DNA of 64,000 nt from DTU013 sp964512095. GTDB lineage: Bacteria > Bacillota > Clostridia > Acetivibrionales > DTU013. A program made the position numbers and the translations under genes. Positions 1 through 8,982 of this stretch are shown one piece after another. The notes under the pieces are model-generated. The model worked only from the letters and a program-made list of their open reading frames with translations, was not told where the DNA came from and made no database searches. The stretch spans positions 1 to 64,000 of the forward strand of contig CAZEIH010000013.1 in NCBI GenBank assembly GCA_964512095.1, in the 5' to 3' direction. Position 1 is the first letter of the stretch, and each line of letters starts with the position of its first letter.

Positions 1-45
1 ACCTGCAATAATATTGTCATCTTCAACTATCATTATCTTGTACAT
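1..45 (-). CDS. Response regulator, N-terminal 15 codons only (cut by window edge)
   Basis: The ATG is at 45-43 and the frame runs off the left edge after 15 residues (MYKIMIVEDDNIIAG). The beta1 strand followed by the acidic pair E-D-D is the start of a CheY-like receiver domain, where the acidic residues bind Mg2+ for Asp phosphorylation. A purine-rich AGAGGA lies 6 nt upstream. The output domain and partner kinase are outside the window. Confidence 0.75.
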   Translation of the reverse strand, partial: MYKIMIVEDDNIIAG

Positions 46-170
46 AAAAATTCCTCTAAACTCCTGTGAAAGGCCTTGTGTATACTAATGTGATGTACCT
101 GCTCCTTAGTGGCACGGTCGCCGCCTGATGAACCGCCACTCACCGGGAGCTGCTATCGGAACTACTTCTG

Positions 171-319
171 CCTCCGCCTCCAGAACCACCACCCGACGAG
201 CCGCCTCCTACCAGGAGCTGCCGCCTCCGCCTCCAGAACCACCGCCCGACGAGCCGCCTCCTGATCTACCCCCTCCGCCTCCAGAACCACCGCCCGACGA
301 GCCGCCTCCTGATCTAACC
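171..319 (-). repeat. 48-bp tandem repeat encoding the Gly/Ser-rich tail of the LemA-DUF2207 fusion
   Basis: Three copies of a roughly 48-bp unit lie head to tail; on the plus strand each begins CTCCGCCTCCAGAACCACC. In the minus-strand gene frame they encode SGGGSSGGGSGGGGG-type blocks. The copy at 171-207 lies beyond the TAG stop at 210-208, so the array extends past the end of the gene. Arrays like this change length by slippage. Confidence 0.85.
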
Positions 320-927
320 CTTGAACCACCAGAGGATGGACTTGAACACATAGCTTCGGATACAGACAACATTGTCTTATCAGTAAACGATTTGAAGGAT
401 CTGTTAGTGAACGGAGAGCTACTCGTATACCAATCAGGCTTTGATAATGCAATGAATTTGAATTTTTTAACCCATATGTCATATACTCCCAGCACATATG
501 TGTAAGGAAGGATGTCAAAGAAATAGGATGGCTCCTTCATTACCAGTGCCTCTAGCTGTGGCTTCTCCGCCACCTCCAGAAAGCTCTGGTCGGATTTGAG
601 AACGGGATAGCCCTCCGCTACCAGCATCAGACTTGATATGTTTTCAGAAAGCTTGTCATTGATAAGGAGCTTGTCATTTTGAGATAGACTCCCATATGTA
701 CCGCTTCTAAGAGCTGCTATTTTTTCAAGGGCATCTTTTTCATAAGCCGTATGAGCTTTTACGGTTGCTACAATATTAGGAATCAGGTCCCACCTTTTCT
801 TCATATAGACATCCATTGTCGAAAAGGCCTCCCTGACAGCGTTATTATGTTTGATTAGCTGATTATATGTGACAAGTACATATAAAAGCACTAGAACAGC
901 AATTCCGATAATTATATAAAGGATCAT
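208..927 (-). CDS. LemA N-terminal part fused to the C-terminal tail of a DUF2207 membrane protein
   Basis: The ATG at 927 is preceded by GGAGG with 6-nt spacing, giving 239 aa. Residues 1-20 form one membrane helix. Residues 20 to about 130 are LemA-like (YNQLIKHNNAVREAFSTMDV, KKRWDLIPNIVATVKAH, SLMLVAEGYPVLKSDQSFLE). The usual LemA C-terminal helix is missing. From FLEVAEKPQLEALV onward the protein instead reads like the end of DUF2207 proteins: YFFDILPYTYVLGVYDIWVK, a PDWY motif, then a Gly/Ser tail ending in GGSSW. lemA and DUF2207 genes are often neighbours, so an internal deletion joining them in frame at a shared FLE(L/V) stretch explains the chimera. Whether it is functional is unknown. 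It may be a fossil of the deletion. Confidence 0.75.
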   Translation of the reverse strand: MILYIIIGIAVLVLLYVLVTYNQLIKHNNAVREAFSTMDVYMKKRWDLIPNIVATVKAHTAYEKDALEKIAALRSGTYGSLSQNDKLLINDKLSENISSLMLVAEGYPVLKSDQSFLEVAEKPQLEALVMKEPSYFFDILPYTYVLGVYDIWVKKFKFIALSKPDWYTSSSPFTNRSFKSFTDKTMLSVSEAMCSSPSSGGSRVRSGGGSSGGGSGGGGGRSGGGSSGGGSGGGGGSSW

Positions 928-1075
928 TTTATACCTCCCTTGTTCATACAGGATCTTTTCAATACCTGTAAAAATACTATCATGTTTAGGTAAATAATAA
1001 AAGAAAAACAATAAAATTGTAAGCTGTGGATTGATTTATTGCTTTAAGGAAGTATATTTGTGATAAGATAGGTAC

Positions 1076-1098
1076 AAGACAGGAGTATATCCTGTCTT
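1076..1098 (-). terminator. Inverted repeat after sigH (weak terminator candidate)
   Basis: AAGACAGGA and TCCTGTCTT form a perfect 9-bp stem with a 5-nt loop 14 nt beyond the sigH stop. No clear U-run follows on the minus strand, so it may act as an RNA 3' end stabiliser or a weak terminator. Confidence 0.45.
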
Positions 1099-1111
1099 AT
1101 ATGTTTCTACT

Positions 1112-1762
1112 TTAAATTTTGCCTTCTTCCAAATGCTTCTCCAGCTTACGCTTTACGCGCTGGAGGGCATTGTCAATGGACTTTACATGTCGGTTCAGTT
1201 CCACAGCTATCTCCTGGTAGGATCTTCCCTGCAAGTACTGGGACAAAACTTCCCATTCAAGGCTACTGAGTATCTCTCCCATTTTCACCTCAATACCGGC
1301 AAATTCCTCCCTGTTAATCATCATTTCCTCAGGGTCACTGACGCTCTCCTCACTAATGATATCCATTAAGGTCCGATCTGAATCTTCATCAAATATCGGT
1401 TTATTCAGTGATATATACGAATTTAGCGGAATATGCTTCTGCCTGGTAGCTGTCTTTATAGCAGTAATAATCTGTCGCGTGATACAAAGCTCAGCAAATG
1501 CTCTAAAGGATGATAGCTTGTCCCCTCTGAAATCTCGAATGGCTTTATAGAGACCAATCATACCCTCTTGGATAATGTCCTCTCTGTCTGCGCCAATAAG
1601 AAAATATGTCCTTGCTTTAGCTCGGACAAAGCTCTTATATTTATTAATGAGAAATTCGAGGGCTAGTTCATCTCCAGCTTTTGCGTCGTTGATGATCTCC
1701 TCGTCTACTACTGAATTGTATGTTAATTGTGCCTCTGCTTGAGTGTTTTGCTTCAAGAACAT
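1112..1762 (-). CDS. sigH: RNA polymerase sporulation sigma factor SigH
   Basis: A 216-aa sigma-70 family protein. Region 2 is visible at residues 25-100 (EEIINDAKAGDELALEFLIN, DREDIIQEGMIGLYKAIRDF, then SFRAFAELCITRQIITAIKT). Region 4 is at about 155-210 (LSSLEWEVLSQYLQGRSYQE, with the helix-turn-helix in YQEIAVELNRHVKSIDNAL). The length and the RQKHIPLNSYISLNKP linker fit the SigH/Spo0H family, which directs early stationary phase and sporulation genes. A strong sigma-A-like promoter lies about 70 bp upstream. In many clostridia sigH precedes rpmG-secE-nusG, but here its downstream neighbour is the LemA fusion. Confidence 0.93.
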   Translation of the reverse strand: MFLKQNTQAEAQLTYNSVVDEEIINDAKAGDELALEFLINKYKSFVRAKARTYFLIGADREDIIQEGMIGLYKAIRDFRGDKLSSFRAFAELCITRQIITAIKTATRQKHIPLNSYISLNKPIFDEDSDRTLMDIISEESVSDPEEMMINREEFAGIEVKMGEILSSLEWEVLSQYLQGRSYQEIAVELNRHVKSIDNALQRVKRKLEKHLEEGKI

Positions 1763-1827
1763 GCCCCCTCATATGTAATGCATATTATGGTACGAACAGG
1801 CAATTTACTTGGAATTAACCCTACCCC

Positions 1828-1857
1828 ATTATACGTTAACGTCATCTTTTATGTCAA
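1828..1857 (-). promoter_or_regulatory. Sigma-A type promoter of sigH
   Basis: On the minus strand TTGACA (857-852) and TATAAT (833-828) are separated by 18 bp, both perfect consensus hexamers, about 65 bp upstream of the sigH ATG. The rest of 1763-2064 shows no gene. Confidence 0.8.
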
Positions 1858-2064
1858 GTTGAAACTTGCTTCTAAGTAGTTCTCCAAGCTTTTACAGCAA
1901 TAATGGGGTATTTTGGGGGTTAAAGTATTTTGCACCGTTGGGAAATACTGTAATTCATATCAGTATAAGCTTCTCTATAGTTATCGGCACTTCCGTCTTT
2001 ATTATTAAGGTCATATCTGCATTCATATAAAGGGGGTTACTACATCACCGGTCAACGTACTATC

Positions 2065-2706
2065 TTACATCTTTGTATAACCTCCGGGCATAATAATTGC
2101 ATCCAATTTACGACCAGCCTTGCACATGTCACACTCGTTTGGTCTTGATGTCTTATATTCAGGTATATCCTCACTTGTAAACAAGGAATAAATTTTTTGT
2201 TTGAATTCTTTCGGGAAGGCATTAAATAAGGCAGATATCCCTACTAATTTGCCATTATAATAGGAAAGGCATTCCAAAGCGCTTTTAACAGTTATCCCGC
2301 TGGATATAGATGATACCAACAGAACCACATTGCGCTCATCTATTAATTCTTGCTGATTGCTTTGAAATATAAGTTGTCTGTTAACATTATTCATTGGTGT
2401 TACCACATGAATCTCTTTTCCGCTATTTAGACTAGTCATGCCTCCCCGCAAAAGCTCTTCAGCCATATATGCCCCAATCACTTCGGTTCCTTCAATACAT
2501 ACTATGGTATTAATAAGTGTAGTTGATAAATAGGGTAAGGCTAATTCTACGGCAACTTTTCTTGCGATGGATGAATTGGTTTTCATATCATCCAAATCAA
2601 GATAATGTGTAAGATGAAAATGGCTTGTAGTAAAATGGCCGGGAATTGCGTTCATGACTATAGCCGAATTTTTAGCTAATGGGATAGGATAAGCTTTCCT
2701 CTTCAT
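2065..2706 (-). CDS. Phosphoribosyltransferase-like protein
   Basis: 213 aa from the ATG at 2706, which has GAGGAG 7 nt upstream; an ATG two codons earlier is too close to that site. The fold looks like a type I phosphoribosyltransferase: an N-terminal region with GHFTTSHFHLTHYLDLDDMK, a central VVLLVSSISSGITVKSALEC at the place of the PRPP loop (usually hhhhDDhhtTGgT), then a strand GKLVGISALFNA. The acidic pair of the PRPP motif is replaced by SS, so catalytic activity is doubtful. The C-terminus carries a CDMC pair and IIMPGGYTKM. It resembles orotate phosphoribosyltransferase-like proteins of clostridia; the substrate is unknown. Confidence 0.6.
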   Translation of the reverse strand: MKRKAYPIPLAKNSAIVMNAIPGHFTTSHFHLTHYLDLDDMKTNSSIARKVAVELALPYLSTTLINTIVCIEGTEVIGAYMAEELLRGGMTSLNSGKEIHVVTPMNNVNRQLIFQSNQQELIDERNVVLLVSSISSGITVKSALECLSYYNGKLVGISALFNAFPKEFKQKIYSLFTSEDIPEYKTSRPNECDMCKAGRKLDAIIMPGGYTKM

Positions 2707-2872
2707 TTTCATTCTCCTCGTATAATAGTATTTGTGGCTTGCTTCATTAAGTTTCCCTAACAAAGATATATAATACAATCCACTCCATTATTATACCACA
2801 CATAGTGGTGTTTTTTACCATGTAATTTAGAATATAAAATATCATATCGGAATTGCTTGCATATATTAGTAG

Positions 2873-2886
2873 TGCAATCGCTTGCA
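2873..2886. promoter_or_regulatory. Palindromic LacI-family/cre-like operator upstream of the amylase
   Basis: TGCAATCGCTTGCA has the TGCAA-n-CG-n-TTGCA symmetry of operators of LacI/GalR-family regulators such as CcpA or MalR. It ends 32 bp before the amylase ATG, where binding would block transcription. A related half-site TTGCTTGCAT lies 20 bp upstream. No promoter hexamers stand out clearly. Confidence 0.5.
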
Positions 2887-2917
2887 TAAATAACAAAAAT
2901 AATCAGGAGGTGCCTCT

Positions 2918-5593
2918 ATGAAAAAAGTAAAAGCGCTTATCATTGGACTTCTTATATTACTACTTCTTTTCGCTTCATTAGATTTTACTAATATGTCCTT
3001 TGCCACTGAAACAGATTCACAAACCTTCTCCTGGGATAATGCAACAGTTTATTTTGTAATGACTGACAGATTTCTTGACGAGGATCCAACAAACAACCAT
3101 TCATATGGAAGAGAGCTGGATCGATACGGAAACCCTTATGCAGACTACAAAAACAAGGTTGGAACTTTTCATGGAGGGGATTTTGCAGGATTGACACAAA
3201 AGCTAAACGAGGGATACTTTACCGACCTGGGTATAAACGCCATATGGATTACGGCACCCTTCGAACAAATGCACGGGTGGGTAGGCGGCCTTAACTTCAG
3301 GCATTATGGCTATCACGGATATTATACCCTTGACTATACTGAGGTTGATAAAAACTTGGGCACTGAAGATGATTTAAGAAATTTTATTGATACCGCTCAT
3401 GAAAATGGAATAAGAGTAATTTTTGATGTAGTAATGAATCATCCTGGCTATCTGAACATGAAAGATATGTCCGAGTTTGGATACGGAGAGCTGCTTTACA
3501 ACTGGGACACATATTATTATGATCAGCCTGAAAGCTACGCTCACTATGATACCTATGATGATTATATTGGATATACATCATACGACCTCTGGAGTAACTG
3601 GTGGGGACCCGAATGGATTAGAACATCGCCTCAAGCTCCGGGATATGACGAAGGAGGATATTCAGATCTTACACTATGTCTCTCAAACCTGCCTGACTTT
3701 AAAACTGAATCAACAAACTGGGTCGGACTTCCCACCATTTTGTCCAACAAATGGGGAAACGCCAAAGAATCCAAAGAAATGAATGAACTGAATAACTTCT
3801 TTTCTAGAACAGGCAAACCACGAACACCATCCAATTATCTGATAAAGTGGTTGTCTGATTGGGTTAGAGAGTATGGCGTCGACGGCTTCAGATGTGATAC
3901 TGCCAAGCACGTAGATCTTCATGTCTGGAAGGCCTTGAAGGAAGAGACGAAAGCCGCACTCAGGGAGTGGAAGAGCAATAACCCCGACAAAAAGCTGGAT
4001 GATCTGGATTTTTGGATGACCGGCGAAGTATGGGGTCATGATGTTAATAGAAGTGAGTACTTCGATAATGGGTTTGACTCAATAATCAATTTCTCCTTTC
4101 AGGATGTGCCAGGCAACCTGGACTCTCTAAAATGGGTGTACTCGGATTATGCATCAAAAATAAATAGTGACGATGGATTTAATGTTCTAAGCTACATCTC
4201 TTCCCACGACACCAGTCTCTTCGATAGAAACAACCTTATTAATGCAGGAACCAGCCTCCTGCTTTTACCCGGTGGTGTGCAAATCTATTATGGAGATGAA
4301 ACAGCACGCCAACCAAACAATAGTTTACCTTGGGATCAGCCCACAAGAACAGATATGAACTGGAATTCCATCAATAGCGACGTGCTATCACACTGGCAAA
4401 AGCTTGGACAATTCAGAAACAAGCACATAGCCATAGGCGCAGGTACTCATACCCTCCTGCAGGAATCTCCCCATGTGTTTTCCAGAGTATACAGCAAAAA
4501 TGGAGTCTATGATAATGTTGTAGTAGCTATAGGAGCTAGTGGAAATACTACCATTGGGGTATCGGATATTTTCGCAAATGGGGCTGCTGTAAGGGATTTC
4601 TATACAGGTAACGAAGCAGTAGTAAGCAATGGTTATGTCACATTAACAGCTCACCCTAACAAGGTTATCCTTCTAGAGGCTGTTGACGATATTTCTCCCG
4701 ACGAGGATCTGACTGTTTATTTCAAGAAGCCCTCGGGTTGGGGTCCTCCTCAGCTTTACTATTATGGAACGAATCCCAAGGTTGCAGAGCCACAATGGGA
4801 CTGCGCCCCTGAAATGGAGCCTGACATCATTGAAGACTGGTATGTTTATACCATTTCTGGTGCTCAATCAGCTCGTGTAATATTTAAAGACAGTTATGGT
4901 AATCAGATACCTGGAGCTAATCAGCCTGGTTTTCTAAGAAGTGGCACAGGATGGTTTATGAACGGAATCTGGTATAGTGAACAGCCTGAAACGGGCGGTG
5001 AAAACACATTAACCGTATACTATAAGAAAGGCTTCAACACCCCATATATGCACCACCAGAATTCTGATGGAAATTGGACTACAGCCCCCGGTGATTTGAT
5101 GACAGAATCTCAGGAATATCCCGGGTATTGTGAATTAACGATAGATATGGGTAACCTCAATCAAGTAGAAGCAGTATTTACCGATGGTCAGGGGAACTGG
5201 GACAATAATGACGGGAATAACTATATATTTGGGCCCGGAGTCTTTACCTTTCAAAATGGGGAAATCACACCTGGCGAACCCCCTTCCAGTCTAATGGCCC
5301 AGGTAAAATTTACTGTTAATAATGCCTATACATCAGGCAGTCAAAAGCTTTATATTGTAGGAAGCATTCCTGAGCTAGGTAACTGGTCATGTAATGATTG
5401 TCCAGGCCCAGCAGAAGAACTAAACAATGGTAGATGGGAAATCACAATTGAGCTGCCTGTAGGAACAACTTTTGAGTTTAAAGCAATAAAGAAGAGCTCC
5501 TCCGGATATGTTAGTTGGGAAGGCGGAGCTAATCACAGCTATACAGTTCCTGAAAGCGGCGACAGTAATGTAGTGTTTTATTGGAACTATTGA
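2918..5593 (+). CDS. Secreted alpha-amylase, GH13, with three starch-binding modules
   Basis: 891 aa, AGGAGG 7 nt before the ATG. Residues 1-30 are a Sec signal peptide (KK, a long Leu/Ile core, likely cut after SFA). The GH13 barrel spans about 40-500 and shows the four conserved regions: DVVMNH near 170, GFRCDTAKH with nucleophile D327, GEVW with acid/base E370, and ISSHDT with D431. A beta-sandwich domain C follows. Two CBM25/26-like modules are at about 595-690 (VYFKKPSGWGPPQLYYYG) and 695-790 (VYYKKGF...MHHQN), and a CBM20-like module at about 792-891 (KLYIVGSIPELGNWS). It should cut alpha-1,4 links of starch outside the cell while bound to granules. It stands alone between an operator-like palindrome and a terminator, next to a divergent surface binding protein. 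Confidence 0.93.
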   Translation: MKKVKALIIGLLILLLLFASLDFTNMSFATETDSQTFSWDNATVYFVMTDRFLDEDPTNNHSYGRELDRYGNPYADYKNKVGTFHGGDFAGLTQKLNEGYFTDLGINAIWITAPFEQMHGWVGGLNFRHYGYHGYYTLDYTEVDKNLGTEDDLRNFIDTAHENGIRVIFDVVMNHPGYLNMKDMSEFGYGELLYNWDTYYYDQPESYAHYDTYDDYIGYTSYDLWSNWWGPEWIRTSPQAPGYDEGGYSDLTLCLSNLPDFKTESTNWVGLPTILSNKWGNAKESKEMNELNNFFSRTGKPRTPSNYLIKWLSDWVREYGVDGFRCDTAKHVDLHVWKALKEETKAALREWKSNNPDKKLDDLDFWMTGEVWGHDVNRSEYFDNGFDSIINFSFQDVPGNLDSLKWVYSDYASKINSDDGFNVLSYISSHDTSLFDRNNLINAGTSLLLLPGGVQIYYGDETARQPNNSLPWDQPTRTDMNWNSINSDVLSHWQKLGQFRNKHIAIGAGTHTLLQESPHVFSRVYSKNGVYDNVVVAIGASGNTTIGVSDIFANGAAVRDFYTGNEAVVSNGYVTLTAHPNKVILLEAVDDISPDEDLTVYFKKPSGWGPPQLYYYGTNPKVAEPQWDCAPEMEPDIIEDWYVYTISGAQSARVIFKDSYGNQIPGANQPGFLRSGTGWFMNGIWYSEQPETGGENTLTVYYKKGFNTPYMHHQNSDGNWTTAPGDLMTESQEYPGYCELTIDMGNLNQVEAVFTDGQGNWDNNDGNNYIFGPGVFTFQNGEITPGEPPSSLMAQVKFTVNNAYTSGSQKLYIVGSIPELGNWSCNDCPGPAEELNNGRWEITIELPVGTTFEFKAIKKSSSGYVSWEGGANHSYTVPESGDSNVVFYWNY

Positions 5594-5613
5594 TAAAGAC
5601 AGAGCAGGACATT

Positions 5614-5650
5614 AAAAAAAGGGGGAGCAGAAAAGTCTGCCCCCTTTTTT
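5614..5650. terminator. Bidirectional rho-independent terminator
   Basis: A G/C-rich stem (GGGGGAGCAG with CTGCCCCC) is flanked by an A-run on the left and a T-run on the right. It can therefore end both the amylase transcript and the converging solute-binding-protein transcript. Confidence 0.9.
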
Positions 5651-5710
5651 AATAGACTTTAGCGGGTTTCAAAATATTATTCAACGGATTACTCCATCGT
5701 CAGTCAACGA

Positions 5711-7627
5711 TTATCTGATTAGCTGATTGTCTGAAACCATCATCTCAAACCTAGGTATAACCTGACTGCGAGTTATTTCACCATCTGTATATTTACGAAT
5801 AACATTTAACCAATACGTGTTAATCACTTCGTCATACTCGGTTTTGTTCTCGCCCGAAACTGATGCGTTAGCAGGAATAAATACATCAAACATATCCTGT
5901 CCATCCAGGAAATCCAGCTTGCCGTTGGACTTCCTCATAACTGTAGCAGAAGGAACAACGTCTTTAGCTTCAGTTTCTCTATCAATGGTAAATCCATTCG
6001 CCTTCAAATACTGTAATCCCGTATTAGAACTGTCTAGCGTAATCCACTTCAGTATATCCCCTACAGCCTCCTTGTCAATATTGTTCTTACTAGCAAGTAC
6101 CCAACTGCCTGACCAAAAGAAGTTGGCTGGAGGTTCACAGACCGCCCAGTCGCCATACGTTCCTTCTATATTGGGTTTATATTCACTAAAAGAGCTAGGT
6201 ACCAGACAATAGTTGATGAACCAAGCAGGCCCAAAATAGCAGAATACCTTCTGCTCATTGTCATCCATCATGTCATCAAACCAGGGACTGCTCCAAGTAT
6301 CTGTATTGTTACTCCAGCCATTATCCTTGATCTGTTTCGCATAATCAATGAATTTTTCACGGCTTGGATCTATATTAAGCTTCCCATTAACAATCCAACC
6401 TGTGGGAGAACCACCTTCAATCACATTCCATATATCTCTGTCAGTAGATACTATTCCATAATCCTTTGCTTTCAACTCCTCAGCAGCTTTAAAGAACTGT
6501 TCCCAGTCCGGCCCTATTTTGTTTTTGATTATTTTAGGGTCATCAGTTCCCCAAACATCCTTTGCTATAGACCGACGATAAATACATGCACCTGCAGTTC
6601 CCTGATAACTGAGCGCAACGATTTCTTTATCAGAAGGCCTTGTACCTATATCTACAGTATACTGGGCAATTTCAGCTTCCTTCAGAAGACTGTCCACTTC
6701 TATACCTAATTCCTTATAGGATGCCGCGTATTGACTTGCATCTCCCTTGGTATACTTGAGTGCAAATGATGAATCTACAGTATAGATATCCGGTGTCTCA
6801 GGACCGCCGCTTGCAAACTCTTTATCAAGAAACTCCTGATAAAATGGCGTTCCGATAATACCTCCACCAAATTCAATGTTCTGGTCTGGGTGGAACTCCT
6901 GATACTTCCGTAATATTCGATGGAGCTCATCATTGTAGGACCACACAATCAATTTCTTAGGTGCGCCTTCAGCAACCGGTCTCCTGGTATATTTCATCAC
7001 CCTGCAAAACACTGTCGCCACTTCTGCTCTTGTCAGTGATTTATTCGGGTTAAAGTTACCATTCTCATCTCCTATTATCAGCCCATTGGCGTAGGCCTTT
7101 TTCACTGCGTCTGTTCTTGAGCTTGATATTGAATCATAGTCTTTTATTGCCCGTGTGACAATAGGCTTCTCCTCTAATCTCTCCCCGTTTAGTTTTGCTA
7201 TATTGACAAGTATTAGAGCCATATCCTCCCCACTGATAGGAGCATACAATGCCTCCGGTCTATCGCTGAAATCTTCTCTATCTATAATGAAAAAATCTAC
7301 TGCCGTCGAATAATACGGCCCTGCCCAATTCTTTTCTCCCGGTATTTCCATTACGTATTGTTTGGCTACAAGTCTTGTTGATATGGCCAGAAACTCTCCC
7401 AGAGTCACTATCCCCTGGGGATTATACCTACCCACTCCATTCACCGGTGTAGTCACGCCTGTAATTACTCCCTTGTTCGCCAACGTAATTACGTCATCAT
7501 AGAACCACTGCCCCGGTTGTACATCACTGAAAACTATCTCCGGTGTGTCAGTTGTCACAGAATATACAGGCATAATCATTGAAATTATGAAAACAGTAAT
7601 AAAGCAAACATAGCATAGTTTTTTCAC
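5711..7627 (-). CDS. Surface-anchored extracellular solute-binding protein (SLH domains + SBP family 1)
   Basis: 638 aa from a GTG at 7627 with GGAGGG 8 nt upstream. A signal peptide (residues 1-24) is followed by S-layer homology repeats at about 30-220 (FSDVQPGQWFYDDVITLANK, YNPQGIVTLGEFL, and FNPNKSLTRAEVATVFCRVM). From about 225 to the end it reads as a type 1 sugar-binding protein of the MalE/UgpB kind (KKLIVWSYNDELHRILRKYQ, later WSGSWVLASKNNIDKEAVGD). Most binding proteins are lipoproteins; this one would be held on the cell wall by its SLH repeats and capture oligosaccharides away from the membrane. No permease adjoins it. Its position tail-to-tail with the amylase suggests starch fragments as ligand, which is inference. 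Confidence 0.85.
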   Translation of the reverse strand: MKKLCYVCFITVFIISMIMPVYSVTTDTPEIVFSDVQPGQWFYDDVITLANKGVITGVTTPVNGVGRYNPQGIVTLGEFLAISTRLVAKQYVMEIPGEKNWAGPYYSTAVDFFIIDREDFSDRPEALYAPISGEDMALILVNIAKLNGERLEEKPIVTRAIKDYDSISSSRTDAVKKAYANGLIIGDENGNFNPNKSLTRAEVATVFCRVMKYTRRPVAEGAPKKLIVWSYNDELHRILRKYQEFHPDQNIEFGGGIIGTPFYQEFLDKEFASGGPETPDIYTVDSSFALKYTKGDASQYAASYKELGIEVDSLLKEAEIAQYTVDIGTRPSDKEIVALSYQGTAGACIYRRSIAKDVWGTDDPKIIKNKIGPDWEQFFKAAEELKAKDYGIVSTDRDIWNVIEGGSPTGWIVNGKLNIDPSREKFIDYAKQIKDNGWSNNTDTWSSPWFDDMMDDNEQKVFCYFGPAWFINYCLVPSSFSEYKPNIEGTYGDWAVCEPPANFFWSGSWVLASKNNIDKEAVGDILKWITLDSSNTGLQYLKANGFTIDRETEAKDVVPSATVMRKSNGKLDFLDGQDMFDVFIPANASVSGENKTEYDEVINTYWLNVIRKYTDGEITRSQVIPRFEMMVSDNQLIR

Positions 7628-7781
7628 GGAAAATACCCTCCTAACAGCTCTTAAATAGCAGAGTGCATTTACTTTGACCTACATGATAAGTATGTTGTTT
7701 GCCAACATTCAAGAGCAAATGTATTTATACATAACAGTTTATATTGGCTGATGAAAAATCTCAAAATTTTGACTATAAATA

Positions 7782-7816
7782 AAAGACCTGCTGCAGTGAC
7801 ATCCACAGCGGTCTTT
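7782..7816 (-). terminator. Rho-independent terminator after the DUF2935 gene
   Basis: AAAGACC-GCTG pairs with CAGC-GGTCTTT, followed on the minus strand by a T-rich tract. It lies in the 317-bp gap 7628-7944. The rest of the gap probably holds the promoter of the solute-binding protein; no other gene is seen. Confidence 0.75.
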
Positions 7817-7944
7817 CTTATTTATTTGCTATATTTCCTGTTTATCTATGTCTTCGGAAGACACTAACCTCTGAACTATTTACCTTCCTTGATCAGGTGG
7901 AGTATAGTCTCCACCTTACTCCCTGAGTGAAACGAATTGACTGT

Positions 7945-8865
7945 TCACCCTTCAAATATCCTTAAAAGCCTTAAATAGTGGTTAGCTTCACGCAAAACAT
8001 GGTCACCAAGCAAAGGAATTATGATCGATTTAAGCTTGCACGAAAGTATCCCCTGTGTTCCCTGCTCCTTAAAATCCCTAAGTTCTTGAGTGGCCTTCAA
8101 ACTTTCACCTGTAACCTGTGCCAATGGTATGGTCATATCCATTGCTGTTTTTGCCTCCACAGTCAATTGATCAAATTCATTTCCGAAATCGTTAGCGGTA
8201 TTGATTAAATCATTTTCTGTTGGGTCAAGTAAGCCCCGTATGAATTTTGCATGTTCTGCCATCTGCCTGTTCCAGAAAAACTCTAGATCACGGGACTCTT
8301 TTTCTATGTTGATTTTCTCTTTATTTTGAAGCCTCTGCAAAGTTGCCAGATACAGCCTTGCCTCACGAGCGATATGCACAATTAATAAAGGATAGTTGAC
8401 TGTAAACATTTTGCACGATAGAACATTGGATAAAATCGTATCCTTAAACTGTATTAAGGCTGAAGTCATCCATATAGCCCTCTGATTAAGCATGAAAACC
8501 CTTTGCTCCAGCATTGGGCTAACGGTCATCAGGCCTCCACCCACTAACCCCGTTTCCGCTTGTGTAATTTCAGTTGGTATCTGCACTCCGGTAAAATAAA
8601 CTGTAGCCATCTCTGCTTTTTGTGTATATGGAGTAACTACTTCCCCTGACTGAAGTACCCTAGGGCTTACAACACCATTAGAAAGAGATACCACTTCAGC
8701 TAAAAACCTGTCGAACTCCTTTCGGAACATATCTGCCCGTTGGGTAAAGTTAGTGTCCCTTGGTGTAAATCCGACTTCAAGGAAAAAAGAGTGTTCTTTC
8801 ATTATTCTTGCAAAAAATAAATGTATCTCAAGTGACTGTCGTACAAAATCCGAGCTTGAAAGCAT
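7945..8865 (-). CDS. DUF2935 protein, two helical-bundle repeats
   Basis: 306 aa, start at 8865 with GGGAGGAG just upstream. The protein is two related halves of about 150 residues. Each begins with an S/R..LEFF/LEIHLFFARIMKEH-type helix (first near residue 12, second near 190 with LEFFWNRQMAEHAKFIRGLL) and each ends with a HIAREARLYL or HVLREANHYL helix. The regularly placed His and Glu residues suggest a metal-binding four-helix bundle like hemerythrin or ferritin. This family is common in spore-forming Firmicutes and has no proven function. No signal peptide is seen, so it should be cytoplasmic. Confidence 0.8.
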   Translation of the reverse strand: MLSSSDFVRQSLEIHLFFARIMKEHSFFLEVGFTPRDTNFTQRADMFRKEFDRFLAEVVSLSNGVVSPRVLQSGEVVTPYTQKAEMATVYFTGVQIPTEITQAETGLVGGGLMTVSPMLEQRVFMLNQRAIWMTSALIQFKDTILSNVLSCKMFTVNYPLLIVHIAREARLYLATLQRLQNKEKINIEKESRDLEFFWNRQMAEHAKFIRGLLDPTENDLINTANDFGNEFDQLTVEAKTAMDMTIPLAQVTGESLKATQELRDFKEQGTQGILSCKLKSIIIPLLGDHVLREANHYLRLLRIFEG

Positions 8866-8982
8866 AGCATGCTCCTCCCAAACAAAACTTCATTCTATGC
8901 TACATAATATGTTGCTTTACATAATGTGCTACATTTTATGCTTCAAGCTACTGAAATCGCCTACCTCCACTAGTTCTACTTA

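Noticed and set aside
128..505. Proline-rich plus-strand reading frame
   Set aside because: It is the antisense shadow of the Gly-rich repeat of the LemA-DUF2207 gene and has no ribosome binding site.
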